The notes under the pieces: model-generated
The model's database searches: none
Seen by the model: only the letters and a program-made list of their open reading frames with translations
Told to the model about the DNA's origin: nothing
In this document: in pieces, positions 40,701 to 55,063 of the stretch
How the letters are laid out: each line of letters starts with the position of its first letter
Numbering within the stretch: the first letter of the stretch is position 1
Assembly: GCA_034440615.1 (NCBI GenBank)
Contig: JAOTOM010004826.1
Span: 70,001 to 134,000 of the forward strand
DNA length: 64,000 nucleotides
Origin: Ashinkailepas kermadecensis
Lineage: Eukaryota; Arthropoda; Thecostraca; Neolepadidae
Direction: 5' to 3'
Position numbers and translations under genes: made by a program

Positions 40701-43700
40701 AAATGTACGTATTACATATGTACCTAACCAAATGTACATAAACGCAAAGGTACGCATGCGTAAATGTACGTACATTTGCGCATACGTACTTTTGCGCATA
40801 CGTACATTTGCGCCTACGTACATTTGCGCATACGTACTTTTGCGCTTACGTACATTTGCGCTTACGTACATTGGCGCATACGTACCTTTGCCATACGTAC
40901 ATTTGCGCTTGCATACCTTAGCCATACGTACATCTGCACTTACGTACAATTGCCATACGTACATCTGCGCTTACGTACATTTGCTTACGTACATCTGCCA
41001 TACGTACATTTGTCTTTACGTACATTTTTCCTATAATCAAGTGACCGCCACGATAGCGCTATTTTGAAAATGCCAACTCCCCAGTGATTTTACGATAAAA
41101 CTTCCGTTTCTCTGGTTGCACCAGGCGCCATTCTACTGGTGGGTGGTCACTAACCTGATGAGTGGCCACTATCCTGGTGAGCGGTGACCGACCTGGTGGG
41201 TGGTGACTGATTTGTTGGATGGTGGCTGACCTAGTGGGTGGTGACTAACCTGGTGAGTGGCGACTGACCTGGTGGGTGGTGACTGACCTGGTGACTAACC
41301 TGGTGGGTTAGTGACTAACCTGGTGAGTGGTGACTGACCTGGTAGTGTGTAGATGCGCTAGTGTCACCAGGTCGGACAGCACCTTCACCCCACCCGCGTC
41401 CAGCACGTCCTTGACGTTGCGCGGCTCCAGGATCAGCTTGCTGATGAACAACACCAGCCGGTCTCGCTCCGCCCGGTCCGTGCACTGGCCAATCAGACGA
41501 CATGCAACCAGTAAGCAACCACTCGCAAACGGGATCTGGGTAAGATGCACGTAGCCGCGCACCAACTACCACCTCAGCAGCCAATCAAACACGTGACGGC
41601 GGCAGTCGGTCAGCCGGTCGGTGTATTGCAGCTACAGCCTCTGTGTCGGTGTATTGCAGCTACAGCCTCTGTGTCGGTGTATTGCAGCTACAGCCTCTGT
41701 GTCGGTGTATTGCAGCTACAGCCTCTGTGTCGGTGTATTGCAGCTACAGCCTCTGTGTCGGTGTATTGCAGCTACAGCCTTTTCGGTGTATTGCAGCTAC
41801 AGCCTCTGTGTCGGTGTATTGCAGCTACAGCCTCTGTGTCGGTGTATTGCAGCTACAGCCTCTGTCTGTGATTGCAGATCTGTGTCGGTGTATTGCAGCT
41901 ACAGCCTCTGTGTCGGTGTATTGCAGCTACAGCCTCTGTGTCGGTGTATTGCAGCTACAGCCTCTGTGTCGGTGTATTGCAGCTACAGCCTCTGTGTCGG
42001 TGTATTGCAGCTACAGCCTCTGTGTCGGTGTATTGCAGCTACAGCCTCTGTGTCGGTGTATTGCAGCTACAGCCTCTGTGTCGGTGTATTGCAGCTACAG
42101 CCTCTGTGTCGGTGTATTGCAGCTACAGCCTCTGTGTCGGTGTATTGCAGCTACAGCCTCTGTGTCGGTGTATTGCAGCTACAGCCTCTGTGTCGTTGTG
42201 TATTGCAGCTACAGCCTCTGTGTCGGTGTATTGCAGCTACAGCCTCTGTGTCGGTGTATTGCAGCTACAGCCTCTGTGTCGGTGTATTGCAGCTACAGCC
42301 TCTGTGTCGGTGTATTGCAGCTACAGCCTCTGTGTCGGTGTATTGCAGCTACAGCCTCTGTGTCGGTGTATTGCAGCTACAGCCTCTGTGTCGGTATTGC
42401 AGTTGTGTCGGTGTATTGCAGCTACAGCCTCTGGTGTATTGCAGCTACAGCCTCTGTGTCGGTGTATTGCAGCTACAGCCTCTATGTCGGTGTATTGCTG
42501 TGCTTACAGCCTCTGTGTCGGTGTATTGCAGCTACAGCCTCTGTGTCGGTGTATTGCAGCTACAGCCTCTATGTCGGTGTATTGCAGCTACAGCCTCTGT
42601 GTCGGTGTATTGCAGCTACAGCCTCTATGTCGGTGTATTGCAGCTACAGCCTCTGTGTCGGTGTATTGCAGCTACAGCCTCTGTGTCGGTGTATTGCAGC
42701 TACAGCCTCTGTGTCGGTGTATTGCAGCTACAGCCTCTGTGTCGGTGTATTGCAGCTACAGCCTCTATGTCGGTGTATTGCAGCTACAGCCTCTGTGTCG
42801 GTGTATTGCAGCTACAGCCTCTGTGTCGGTGTATTGCAGCTACAGCCTCTATGTCGGTGTATTGCAGCTACAGCCTCTGTGTAAATATTACAGGCTTTTC
42901 AGAAACCATGTCACCGAGTTAAAAAGGAACATCGGTCAGAAATCATATTAACTGCCGCACAGTGTACACTCGTTAACATACCAATCGTCAATACAAACTC
43001 GAGTAGGCACCGCTCCCGCGGGTCAATGGGACGCACACCGTTTTATATTCATTTAACCACTCTCATGCATTCCATTTTACATTCCTCTTTATCTTGTTCT
43101 AGAAAAGAACTTGACCAGTGTTTCACATCTGTTGGTATTCAATTGTACTCCTTTACCCAATGGAAGATGTCTTTGTTTGCCGGAGTTGGTTTTTGCTCGT
43201 GTCAATCCCGTATTCCCAATCTGCCGGGCGTCTTGCACGTGACAAGGGTAGGCAGACATTGCTCCCAGGTCAACTGGTTGTTCTGCATGCACAATAGGTT
43301 TGATGATGTTCAACTTATGATAAAGTGTTAGTTGTTAAACTTCCAGGTTTTAGAAGGTCCAATGAAATGTAGTTGTACTTTGTTTTTCCAGTCAGAACAC
43401 GGCTACAGAAATGCATCAGTTGCTGTACACGGTGGAGTTGAGTTGCGTGATATGCTCCATACATTGATATGCAGTATCGTATTGAGGAGATTACGAGCGC
43501 ATCAATTGTTTTTATGGTGTGGCGCGGAAGCATGTAACTGATGTGAGTCCTTGCCATCAACATTCCGGTACATTTGGCCACTACTTGGTATGTGTACTTT
43601 GTATGTTAGGTGCTTGTCCATGAATATGTCCATATATTTTTTCACTGTTCTACTCTCAATAACCGTAGCACACCCTACTCTTATGCTAACAAGTGGCACG

Positions 43701-46700
43701 TCGCGAAGTAAGGTCGGTGAGTCCAAGACTAGGACCTGTGTTGTTGCTACTTTAACCTTCAACATATTTTGGTTGAACCACTCGATCAGCAAGGATAGTT
43801 CGCTTTTCCTCCTTCGGTACGGGCGTAACAATTCCATATTGCCACTGATCTGGCACAAAACCTGACATAATACTGGCGTTCTCAATATCAAGCAATACAT
43901 GGCGTATTCCGTAGTAAAAACTGCTGCATCACGCGCATACTAACGCCGTCTATTCCTGCTGAGCGCGACGGCTTATGGAGCGGAACGAGATAAACAATTC
44001 ATCAAATAATACGTCTGCAAGGCAAATATTGCGGTTGAAATACGTAGTAGTCGAACAAGCATATCAAGTCAAGTTGCAATGGGGTTACAGGAAATGAACA
44101 AATTGTTACCATATCTGCACAAAGGCACATATCTGCACAAATCTTCACACAATTCAGAATCAGCCAGATATGGGATTGGGACAGCAGCCTTGGTGCTGGG
44201 TTTCGGCCATCAAGGTTTCACTCTGGATTACTATGCTCCTTTTTCTGTCGAATGTTGAGTGAGGTGGGGAAGTAAACAACAGTTGATCTAAAATGATACA
44301 GAATGGACCCGAAAGACGCGTTCTCATGCTTGATCAGTTTCATTTCACATGATATTATTTTCCACAAATGTCGCATGTTCGCACAGCAAATTAAAAGGTG
44401 TTCGCACCACAAATTGCGAGGTACGAATTATGTCAAACGAGCTAATTGGTCTTCCTTCGCGAAGAGGGATCCAGCACTTACTTCGCCGCGTTAACATCAA
44501 AGGGCCTCACTGAGCGCGTCAAGAGACGGTCAGAGGGAAACACCAATCAGCAGGCAATCGAGCATGAGCCACCAGGTCGGCGGCGAGCCGGATAACCAGC
44601 TGTGCGCGCGCACACGTTCACGATGAGCCACCGACAGTGGCTGCCACGCACCCGCTCCAGCATGCTGACGATGTACTTTGAGTCGCCGAAGTGTCCGATG
44701 TCGGCGTGGTGGTGGCCGTACACAATGGCCATCGCCTGCAGACACATGCACTTCATTGCCACCTTCGGCGTCAGCAGGAACCGATGGTACAGGTCGCTGA
44801 AGAACTCAAAACTGCCGGCCAGGCATGCTAATGTCATTACATGGTCTGCATTTAACCCGGTCGTCATTTCCACAGAAATATGAGGACGGGTTTGCGTCAT
44901 AAAAAATGTACATCAGTGTCGAATTTAAAAAGAAAACAAAAACATACAGGCATACACGTCGCCCCGGACTGGAACGGGGCAAGTTTCGCCCATCCCAACA
45001 AGAAACTATTATGGCTCAAGTCCAGATATTTCTCAGTTTCGGAGTAAAAATTAGCGGAAGACGCAACAGGATGTCCTCAACGTAGAGCATGCCACCCCAC
45101 CCCCATAACCTCGAAGGTCTGGCGACGCTAGTGACCCAAAAACACCGCGGTCAGAGCCCCCCCCCCCCCCTCCCCTCCATAACCTCGAAGGTCTGGCGAC
45201 GTTAGTGACACAACAATACCGCGGTCAGAGCAGGAAAATACCTGAACTCCCTCCGCTCCCCACACTGCATCGTGTCAGAACTGAGAACCTTGGGACACAA
45301 GGCACAGTAGACTGAAGTCTAATCCTACTTCAACAAAATACTGCCTGACTCCAATCTTGACATGTTGCTGTTATGGATCAATAGCAAGACGTAACATCTG
45401 CAGGGGCGATTTCTCTCAGTACAACACAACACACAACACACACCACACCAGCACCTCACACACACCTCAACACACACACACACGACCCATAGCATCTGTC
45501 TGCACTCACGAATTGCGGATGGGCGACTCGTCCAGCTGATTGGCTTCGTCCTGCTCCAGCAGCAGGCGCAGATAGTAGTCACCGATCTGAATCTCGTCGT
45601 GTAAGCAGTTGTAAGGTACCTGCGCGAGTGGGAAAGTCCAAGCCCTGAATATTGTCATGGGTACCAGGCGAGTGGGACAACTCACGCTCTGAATATTGCC
45701 ATGGGTACCCAGTGAGTGGGACAACCCACGCCCTGAATATTGCCATGGGTACCCAGTGAGTGGGACAACCCACGCTCTGAATATTGCCATGGGTACCCAA
45801 TGAGTGGGACAACCCACGCTCTGAATATTGCCATGGGTACCCAGTGAGTGGGACAACCCACGCTCTGAATATCAGCATGGGTATCAAGCGAATTGAACAA
45901 CCCAATGCTAAAGTATCGTGCAGATTTGAATATTTGGATCTGTTCATGCACAGACAAGTCTCGACTTCCAGGTGGTGATATTACACATCTGACCTTCGTC
46001 GTGGTGACTCGCCAAATCGAATATTTGACTAGATAGCAGCGGCGGCCCCGTAAGGTATCACATTGGCCTAGCCGAGCTGGACACTGACCTGACCCCAGTT
46101 TGATGCTGATCCTACTGACTCAACTGACCAAGACATCGACACGGACACCGGCACTGACTGTTAACTAACTAGGCAATGAACTAACCCGACTTACCTGACC
46201 TATGCGGCACTGCCCATGCTAATGCCGACACAGATATTAACCATACTGATCCTGACATCGATACTCACAGTGGCATGACCTGACCTGACCTGACGGTTAA
46301 CTGTGAACTGACCCAATCTACCTGACCGATACGGCACTGACGATTACCTGACCAATACGGCACTGACGATACCAATACCAACGCCGACACTGCTTGAGCC
46401 GGACATCAACCCCACTGATCCTGACACCGACCGTCCTTCCCACGCACAAAATGACCCCGACACTAGCCATTCTAACCCCGCACTGATCACACTGACCTCG
46501 AACTCTGCATGGTTCCACGAGATGTCCACGCCTGCGCCCAGGTCCCGGTCTGTGCCGAAGCTGCGCATCTCGCTTTCCAGGGCTTCACGGAGCTCCTCCC
46601 GCGTCTGACCGATGCACATGCGCTCACGTCATCGCTTGGTCACCAGTGAACACTTGTGACGTCATCACTTGACAAAAACTTAATTCATCGCGCATGCGCA

Positions 46701-49700
46701 GTAGACACCCGTGCCCAACTTGACCTGACCCCCCCCCCCCACACACACACACTTTAATCCGATCTGACCTAGCCGTCGACATTGACACGTTAATGCCACC
46801 TGGTCGGCCAGCCTGACCTTGTAGTTCCAGATGAGGTGGGGCAGGGCGTGGTCGCGATTGAACTGGTAGTAGAACAGGCGCCAGTTGCGCTCAGACTTGA
46901 CGCGCTCGCGCTGGCGTCGCAGCGTGACGGGCCGCTCGCGCACGCGATCCTCGGTCGTCTTCTCATAGCCCATGCGCGTGCGCCAGTGCTGCAGCGCCGC
47001 CTGCAAGCAGGAGAGGGATCAGGTGCAGGTACAGCGGTACAGCGGCTGACACCGCAAGCGGGTGGCTAGCCTTCCGTCCACGTCTGACGTCATCCCGCTC
47101 CGCACTGCACAGACTCAACCACAGCAGGCCAAGCCGACGGCCGAAATTGTCTCCGTCGAACGCTCTTGGCATGTTCTGTGAAGCATCACGCTGACAAAGC
47201 ATTCCTCCCATGAAAGTCGATTGGGTTCTACTTACGTTGCGTAAATCCTTTCTGCATTGGCTTTTGTGATTGTACCAAAATTACACCAAAATCGTACCAC
47301 TTAACAGACCAAAATTTGGGTGAAAAAAGAATTCGGAATAAAGTCTAATCACATCGAGCACGACACTATGAAGCATTTGTCACATGACCTGCATTCGCTA
47401 CCAGGCACACCATAGAATGAGAGGCTTTCACACTCCTACATGAAAATCTTACCAGAACACCTCGACCAGTGTTCAACAGCACTGTGGCCAGTAGCCAAAG
47501 CGCTAAATCCTTTCGATATTTAAAGCAGACTGACTGCTTTTACGTAATCTAAGACTGAACTTCCTGATACCAAGACCAAGAGCATGCGTGCACAGCGTGC
47601 CCGGACGAGCCACCTAGAGGCTGCTCAGGTGGAAAAACACGCGCCGCCAGCTAGCGAATTCAACGAATTTTAATTCGAAGTCGGTTCGTAACTCTCTCAG
47701 GCAACATACACGTAACGATAACTAGGAAGTGCATCACGTAACTCTCTCAGGCAACATACACGTAACGATAACTAGGAAGTGCATCACGTAACTCTCTCAG
47801 GCAACATACACGTAACGATAACTAGGAAGCGCATCACGCTGTCCAAATGCATACGGAATGCTTTCTGTACATGAAGCATTTACCCCTAACATCATATCAA
47901 CATATATGCACAAATATTATCAGAGCAAGAGGTCACAAGAGCCTGTACAAGGCACTGGAATCCATACGTACTCATCAGTAACGGTACGACACACATATGC
48001 AGGCACCTACATATATACATATAGCTGGTGTTCCTGGGGATCAGGACTACCCCATTTTTGGCGCAAGCATATCTTAGCCAACTGACAGAGAAAACGACTA
48101 ACGACAAGAAATAACGACATTCCACGACAAATCGACAAGCGAAAGAGCCAAAATAACACACAATATTTTATATTTTGTTGAAAAAATTGTGTGGGGTTAC
48201 CTGATGCACCGAATCCAGCTGTGCCATTTTTAAAAAAGAAATATCAGGTCAACGGTCAAGGGGTTATAGCCTCGGGAATTTTTGAGATGTCACCTAACAA
48301 GGGTGTCTTTTGAGGTCTTAAATTTAATGAAGAACAATCTGAATTGTGCAAAAGTATATATCGGTGAACTCACAATGACCCACTGCATCTGTTGGCTATT
48401 GGAAGAAAAAATAAGGGAATAATTGAAATCGTGACATCGTGACATGTCACGTGACCTATTTTACCTTTCGGGAGTCACAATGCGATTTGAAAAAGTGCAG
48501 AAATGAAGTTCGATATCTTATCTTTCGAAGCAAAAAAGGGTTTACTCGTAAACCTCTACATATCCGTTCAATTAGACATGCATGGTTATTTTTGCGCTAG
48601 TCTATCGTGGCCTGTATGAACATGCATTTAAAACGACATATTACTGAAATACAAGGCTTTTGACGTTCGAGGCACGTGGCGGGATGATAATGTTAGTCAT
48701 TTGATCTTGAATGTCGTATTGCACAAGTGTTCTAACTCGTGAGGTCAAGGGTTAAACAAAATGGCAGAAATGTTTCCAAATTGTGGTAGTAGATTATTTA
48801 TGAGGTATACCTTACCATGAATTAACAAGGAGACAGAAGCATCCACAATATAGCAATCACATTCCGATAACCGAGAAACCATTCGCACAACCATTCACTA
48901 CCTCGCGAAAATAAAAATCTGCGAATGTAATGACATATCAGGAAGGGCACAAACAAGGGATGGCACTGTGTTTGGGTGCTCAGTGCTTACTGCTCACTCT
49001 CGCTGAACGTGTTGCCTGTGAGGCGAGGGAATTTCTGAGGGTGTCGGACGCCGTCCAGGTGAAATTAAGGCTACTTTATGGGTCGGACCAGATCAGCTGG
49101 ATGAATCTCGGCAAGACCGACCGTGTCACTGTGCGACATGTTGATGGAACCAAAAGTACAGTTCAGAAAAGGCTTGCTTTGGAAAATTTGTGTGAGATAT
49201 ATGATCCATAAGAACTCTGAAAACCCTCGCAACAGCTTCTTAACCTATGCTGCCCTTCGTCCGAAGCATTGCGTCTGGGCAGGCAGCAGTGGGAAGCACT
49301 CAGTGTGCATGTGCACTTATCATCAAAACCCAAAACTGCTCATATACGCTCTCGGCCTTCCCGGTCTCAAATATCGTAACCTCCTCGACCACGCTGTACG
49401 TGGCACGGAAAACCGTGATTGCATGATGAACAACTGTGAGGACTACCCTGGTGAAGACAGGGTGATGAACTTTCTGAGGATTATCCTCTCGGACAAATCA
49501 CGAGAAAAGAGTGAGGGTGATTTAGCACCAGATGATGATACGGACAATGAGATTAGGTACAAACAGTGGATGAGCACGCATCGATGTACACTCGTAGAAA
49601 TAGTCTAGACCAAAGAGGAAAGCATGCGATATTTGAGCCAGCAAACCTTGAAGTTGGCCAGACACCACTTTGTGGGTGACAAACAAGGCCAGCATTTCAC

Positions 49701-52700
49701 CTACGCAAAGGCTACTGACAAGGAGGGCGAAGTGATTGTCTAGTACGATTTCGCTGACAATTATTCATTTGTGGTGCAGGATGCAGCTCAAGGCTTCCAC
49801 TGGGATTCGTCCCAGTGTACCGTGCACTCGTTTGTAGTGTACTGGCGTCAGGACGAGATACTGTGCCATCAGAGCTACTGCTCTATCTCTGACGGCATAA
49901 AGCACAACACCGACATGGTGCATGCGTTCCTGCAACGGCGTATCCCAGAAATTCTGACCGCAGCACCTGACCTTAAAATATGTATTTCACAGACGGCGAT
50001 ATATGAATGAGCATGACTTCGTCAACGTGTGTGACCATCAGACAGATCCTGTGAGTGGCTTTTTTGTCACATCTCATCGCAAGGGCGCTTGCGATGGCAT
50101 CGGGGGCACAGCCAGGCGTGCCGCGGCTCAAGAGAGCCTCAAGCGTCCGCTTAACAACCAGATGCTGACGACGGAGGACATGTTTGAGTATCTGTCGCAA
50201 AAGCTAGCCAGCTGCTTCAAATTCATATTTGTATCAAAGCAGGAGGCAATGGACGTTACGATCCACCTCACCAAGCGCTTCTCGAAAGCCATCACGGCGA
50301 AGGGAACACAGGGTATCACAAGTTCGCACCAGTGACCCACAGCACCGTAATAGTTCATGAACTGCTTACCGATGCTGGGCGTGTGTTAATGGTAGTTCGG
50401 TGAAGTGCGACGTGTTAGTGTGCGCGCTGATACAGATTGTGTTGATTAATATTATCGCAGTGACAGATCATCAGTCTGAACTGGGATTCTGACAAGGTAT
50501 GGGATGATCTGCATATATGTAGATCATTACATTGCATTACATGATAATACTGCACTGCAACACATTATCGTATTACATTGCATTATGTAATTCGGTTATT
50601 TTATTGTATTACAGCGATGTAGACGGCTCATGATCCAATGCGATTCATTTCAGGCTCAGCATGTGTCGATGGATGCGTCCGCGCCAAATTTGTTCTCAAG
50701 CAGTTCAAGATGAACGCGATTACTCAGTCAATGAGGTTCATCTTTTCGTTTCCAGAATGTGGGTTTGAAACGCCAAAAGGTTGATATTACAGTGATAGCG
50801 GTGGTAAAAACCCTTCGGTGTTGTCGGTGAAATATGATCATACATTTTTTTATATGCTTACATTGAGACCGAAATGTATTGCATAAGGTCAAAACATTTC
50901 TATTACTTGTCTCCTTACAAGTGACGATCTAGGATTTTACAAATCACCCTTCGTCGCTTCTGAATTCCCAAAATTGCATTGTGACTATCCCGAAGGTCAA
51001 ACTAGGTCACGTTATCTTAGATCACAAGCTCACGATTTCAAAAAACGAGTGAACAAACAATTATAAAGTAACACAAGATGCAGCGAATCATGACGAGTTC
51101 AGCGATATATAGCTTCATGCAATTCGTGTTACTCTTCATTGAGTTCCAGGTCTCCAAAAACTAAGTTGACCTCTCAAAAATGTCCGATGCTATAACTCCT
51201 TAACCGTTGCTCTGATCTTCCCCCAAAAATGCACAGCTGGATTATAGAGACAAACTAACCATATACAAGTATTTTCATCGAGATATGCAGTGTAATTTGG
51301 CTCCTCCACTTGTCGATTTGTCGTGGAATGGGTCACCTACCACAACTCGGAGACATTTCTGACGTTTGTTTAACCCTTGACCTCACGAGTTAGAATACAT
51401 ATGCAACACAACACTCAAGATCAGATGACTAATATTCTCATCCCATCACGTGCCACGAACTTCAAAAGGCTTGTATTTCAGCAACATGCTGTTCTAAACA
51501 AACAAAACACAGTCCACGATAAATTAGCGCCAAAGCAACCATGCCCGCCTAATTTTGAACGGATATGTCGATTTTTAGGGACAGAACCATTTTTTCTTTT
51601 TTGCTTCGAAAGATAAGGTATCGAACTTCACTTCTGCACTTTTCAAATCGCATTGTGATTGTCCCGATAGTTAAAGTAGGTCACGTGACCTTAGGTCACG
51701 ATGTCACGATTTAAAATGGCCCTTAAATGAAAATTCCGAAATGGCCAAAAGATGCAGTGGATTATTGTGAGTTCACCGATATATACTTGTGCACAATTCG
51801 GATTGTTCTTCATTGTATGAAGGACCTCAAAAGACACCCTTGTTTGGTTACATCAGAAATGCCCGAGGCTATAACTCCTTGGCCGTTGACCTGATCTTTC
51901 TAAAAATGACAGCTGTATTGGGCGCATCAGATAACCTCACACAAATTGTTTTCAACAAAATATCAAATATTGGGTGGTATACCCTTGTCGATTTGTCGTG
52001 GAATGGGCCAACCACATCTTTTGTTCGCCGACGGCACCTCATTCTACTCCAAGCCACAACACAGAAATTCTGCACCAAACATAACAATCACTGCAACGCA
52101 CGACTGAACAATACTTACAATGACGGACAACATTGGGCAAATAAGTGTAATGCCGCCAAAACAAAACAACAAATTTGTCCAGAAAGGACGCGCTTGGAGC
52201 ACTAAATATACAATTCAGCGGTCAGCCAATTCACATCGTGCATGGCCACAAACATCTCGGAATAATTTTATCTAAACATTTATGTTTCCGTGAAATTGAT
52301 GAATTTCACGGTTAACGGATGAATTTCCAGTTAATGAAATTTTCGTGAAAATCAGCAAAGTCAGAGGAATCAACAGTCCCTTCCATCGGGTAGCGAAACG
52401 TGTAGACAGACAGACAGACAGACATACTTTTTATTGAGGTCATCCACAATTGACTCGTGGCTATTATGACATCGCGTCAAATGGATAAAACAACACAGCA
52501 CAAAAGGTCAAACTCACAGAACAGTCAAACCAGTGGTCATAAATGTCAGCAAGTCAAGCAGTAAATCAGTCCGGCACGGGCGGCACGTCAAACAGGTACC
52601 GCCGTAGGTGGCGACCAAAGATCGACACGGGAAGTCGCGTCAGCTCAGGTGGCAGTGAGTTATACATAAGTGGCGCTCTGGAGCTAAAACGTCTCTTCCC

Positions 52701-54865
52701 CATCTCGGTGCGGGACCGGGGGACATGCAAGTTATGGTCTTGACGGGTGGTCCGGTCACGTGAAGTGTACCATTCCTCATGTATGGTCACGTGTACCATT
52801 CCTCATGTCCCATTCTTTCCTCACATCCCCCATTTTAGTCTGAGTCTTGGTCGAATATACAACACATGCACAGTCTCACTTCCACTACCACGACACAGCT
52901 TACGACGGACACTTCACGATACAGGACCAACACAGACTGCAAACGTTACAGAACAGATACAGGACCAACACAGACTGCACACGGTACAGAACAGATACAG
53001 GACCAACACAGACTGCAAACGTTACAGAACAGATACAGGACCAACACAGACTGCACACGGTACAGAACAGATACAGGACCAACACAGACTGCAAACGTTA
53101 CAGAACGGATACAGGACCAACACAGGCTGCACACGGTACATAACAGATACAGGACCAACACAGACTGCACACGGTACAGAACAGATACAGGACCAACACA
53201 GACTGCAAACGGTACAGAACAGATACAGGACCAACACAGACTGCAAACGTTACATAACAGATACAGGACCAACACAGACTGCACACGGTACAGAACAGAT
53301 ACAGGACCAACACAGACTGCAAACGTTACAGAACAGATACAGGACCAACACAGACTGCAAACGGTACAGAACAGATACAGGACCAGCACAGACTGCAAAC
53401 GGTACAGAACAGATACCGGATCAACACAGACTGCAAATGGTACAGAACAGATACAGGACCAACACAGACTGCAAACGGTACAGAACAGATACAGGACCAA
53501 CACAGACTGCAAACGTTACAGCACAGATACAGGACCAACACAGACTGCAAACGTTACAGAACAGATACAGGACCAACACAGACTGCAAACGGTACAGAAC
53601 AGATACAGGACCAACACAGACTGCAAACGGTACAGAACAGATACAGGACCAACACAGACTGCAAACGGTACAGAACAGATACAGGACCAACACAGACTGC
53701 AAACGTTACAGAACAGATACAGGACCAACACAGACTGCAAACGTTACAGAACAGATACAGGACCAACACAGACTGCAAACGGTACAGAACAGATACAGGC
53801 AATACGTATTACGGGACCACCTTTCAGGACACCATCCGACAAATACACAAAAACTGGGATGGGACTCACAGGACTGCGATGAGCACAAAGCAAGAAAAAG
53901 TTAACAATATTTTACATTGCACACTTCACGCAGACACCAGAACGAAACTTTTCGGAGAAGTTTCAGCCACATTCCGATACATTCTCACGAATGTCACGTT
54001 CTTACCAATTATCGGCCTTCCTCTTTAGTCCGGACGGTCGTGTTTCATTCCGCGGTCGAATGGCGGTAGCATTCCAAAAACGTGTAAGGAAAACAAGACG
54101 CTTAATTTATGTTTAGTACGTATAGTTGCCCGGTGTACACTTTCAAAATGACTCTCATTACCATGATTCAGAAGTTTGATCACGGGTATTATATTTCGGG
54201 TGCAACCCATGCCCACGTGTGATCATGGGTTGCACCCGAAATATAATACGCGAAATCAAACTTCCGAATCATCGTAAGGAAGTGCATTTAAAAGTGCATA
54301 CTGCGCATAATCATGCCTGACATCCAACAATCAATAAACAATATACGTATCGTTGCGTGTCTGCATTTCGTATTGCATCGTTTTCAGTATTGTCATTATA
54401 TGCTTTTAGGTTCCATTACTTTCTGTCAGTGTTAGCCCACTACTGAAGTTAGTCGCTTGGGAGGGCGGCATGGGTGGGTGGTGTTTGGCTGGCCATGCGC
54501 AGGATCCAGGTACTGGATGGGCATCTAGACATGCAAAGTTCTAGTTGACACGTGCTTTCCGAAATAAATTATTTTGATTTCGACACATACACACATACAC
54601 AAGTACGATTATCATCATCGACCAGCAAATACATGTCGGTGACATCATCATATATACCACCGCGTTTACGTTCAATACTCGAAGCTAATATCCACCAAGA
54701 ATTACAGCCTAAGCAGAAAATGCATCACTGTTTTGCATAATGTGGACGTCCAGCTGAGATTTGAATGATTGCAGTGAATATGATAGCAATTTATGTTATA
54801 TTACAAAAGCACAGGTACTTGGGTACACGATACACACACACACACACACGATACACACACACACG

Positions 54866-54946
<81 letters not shown>

Positions 54947-55020
54947 TACATACATACATACATACATACATACATACATACATACATACATACATACACA
55001 CATACATACATACATACACA

Positions 55021-55063
<43 letters not shown>

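Larger units (their letters stand above)
48118..52005 (+). mobile_element. Decayed DNA transposon with about 670-bp terminal inverted repeats
   Basis: Left repeat about 48118-48790, right repeat about 51340-52005. The outermost bases are CATTCCACGACAAATCGACAAG on the left and its complement on the right (last bases at 52005). The interior carries a transposase-like pseudogene. No convincing target-site duplication. It lies in the 10-kb intron between RME-8 exons 2 and 3. Confidence 0.8.

Noticed and set aside
39887..41067. Tyr/Thr-rich ORFs on both strands
   Set aside because: Translation of the 16-bp inverted minisatellite.
41621..42951. Long overlapping plus-strand ORFs (433, 413 and 359 codons)
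   Set aside because: They translate a 28-bp minisatellite in three frames; the unit happens to lack stops.
52747..53904. 385-codon ORF with [11 protein letters not shown] repeats
   Set aside because: Translation of the 38-bp minisatellite; open on both strands.
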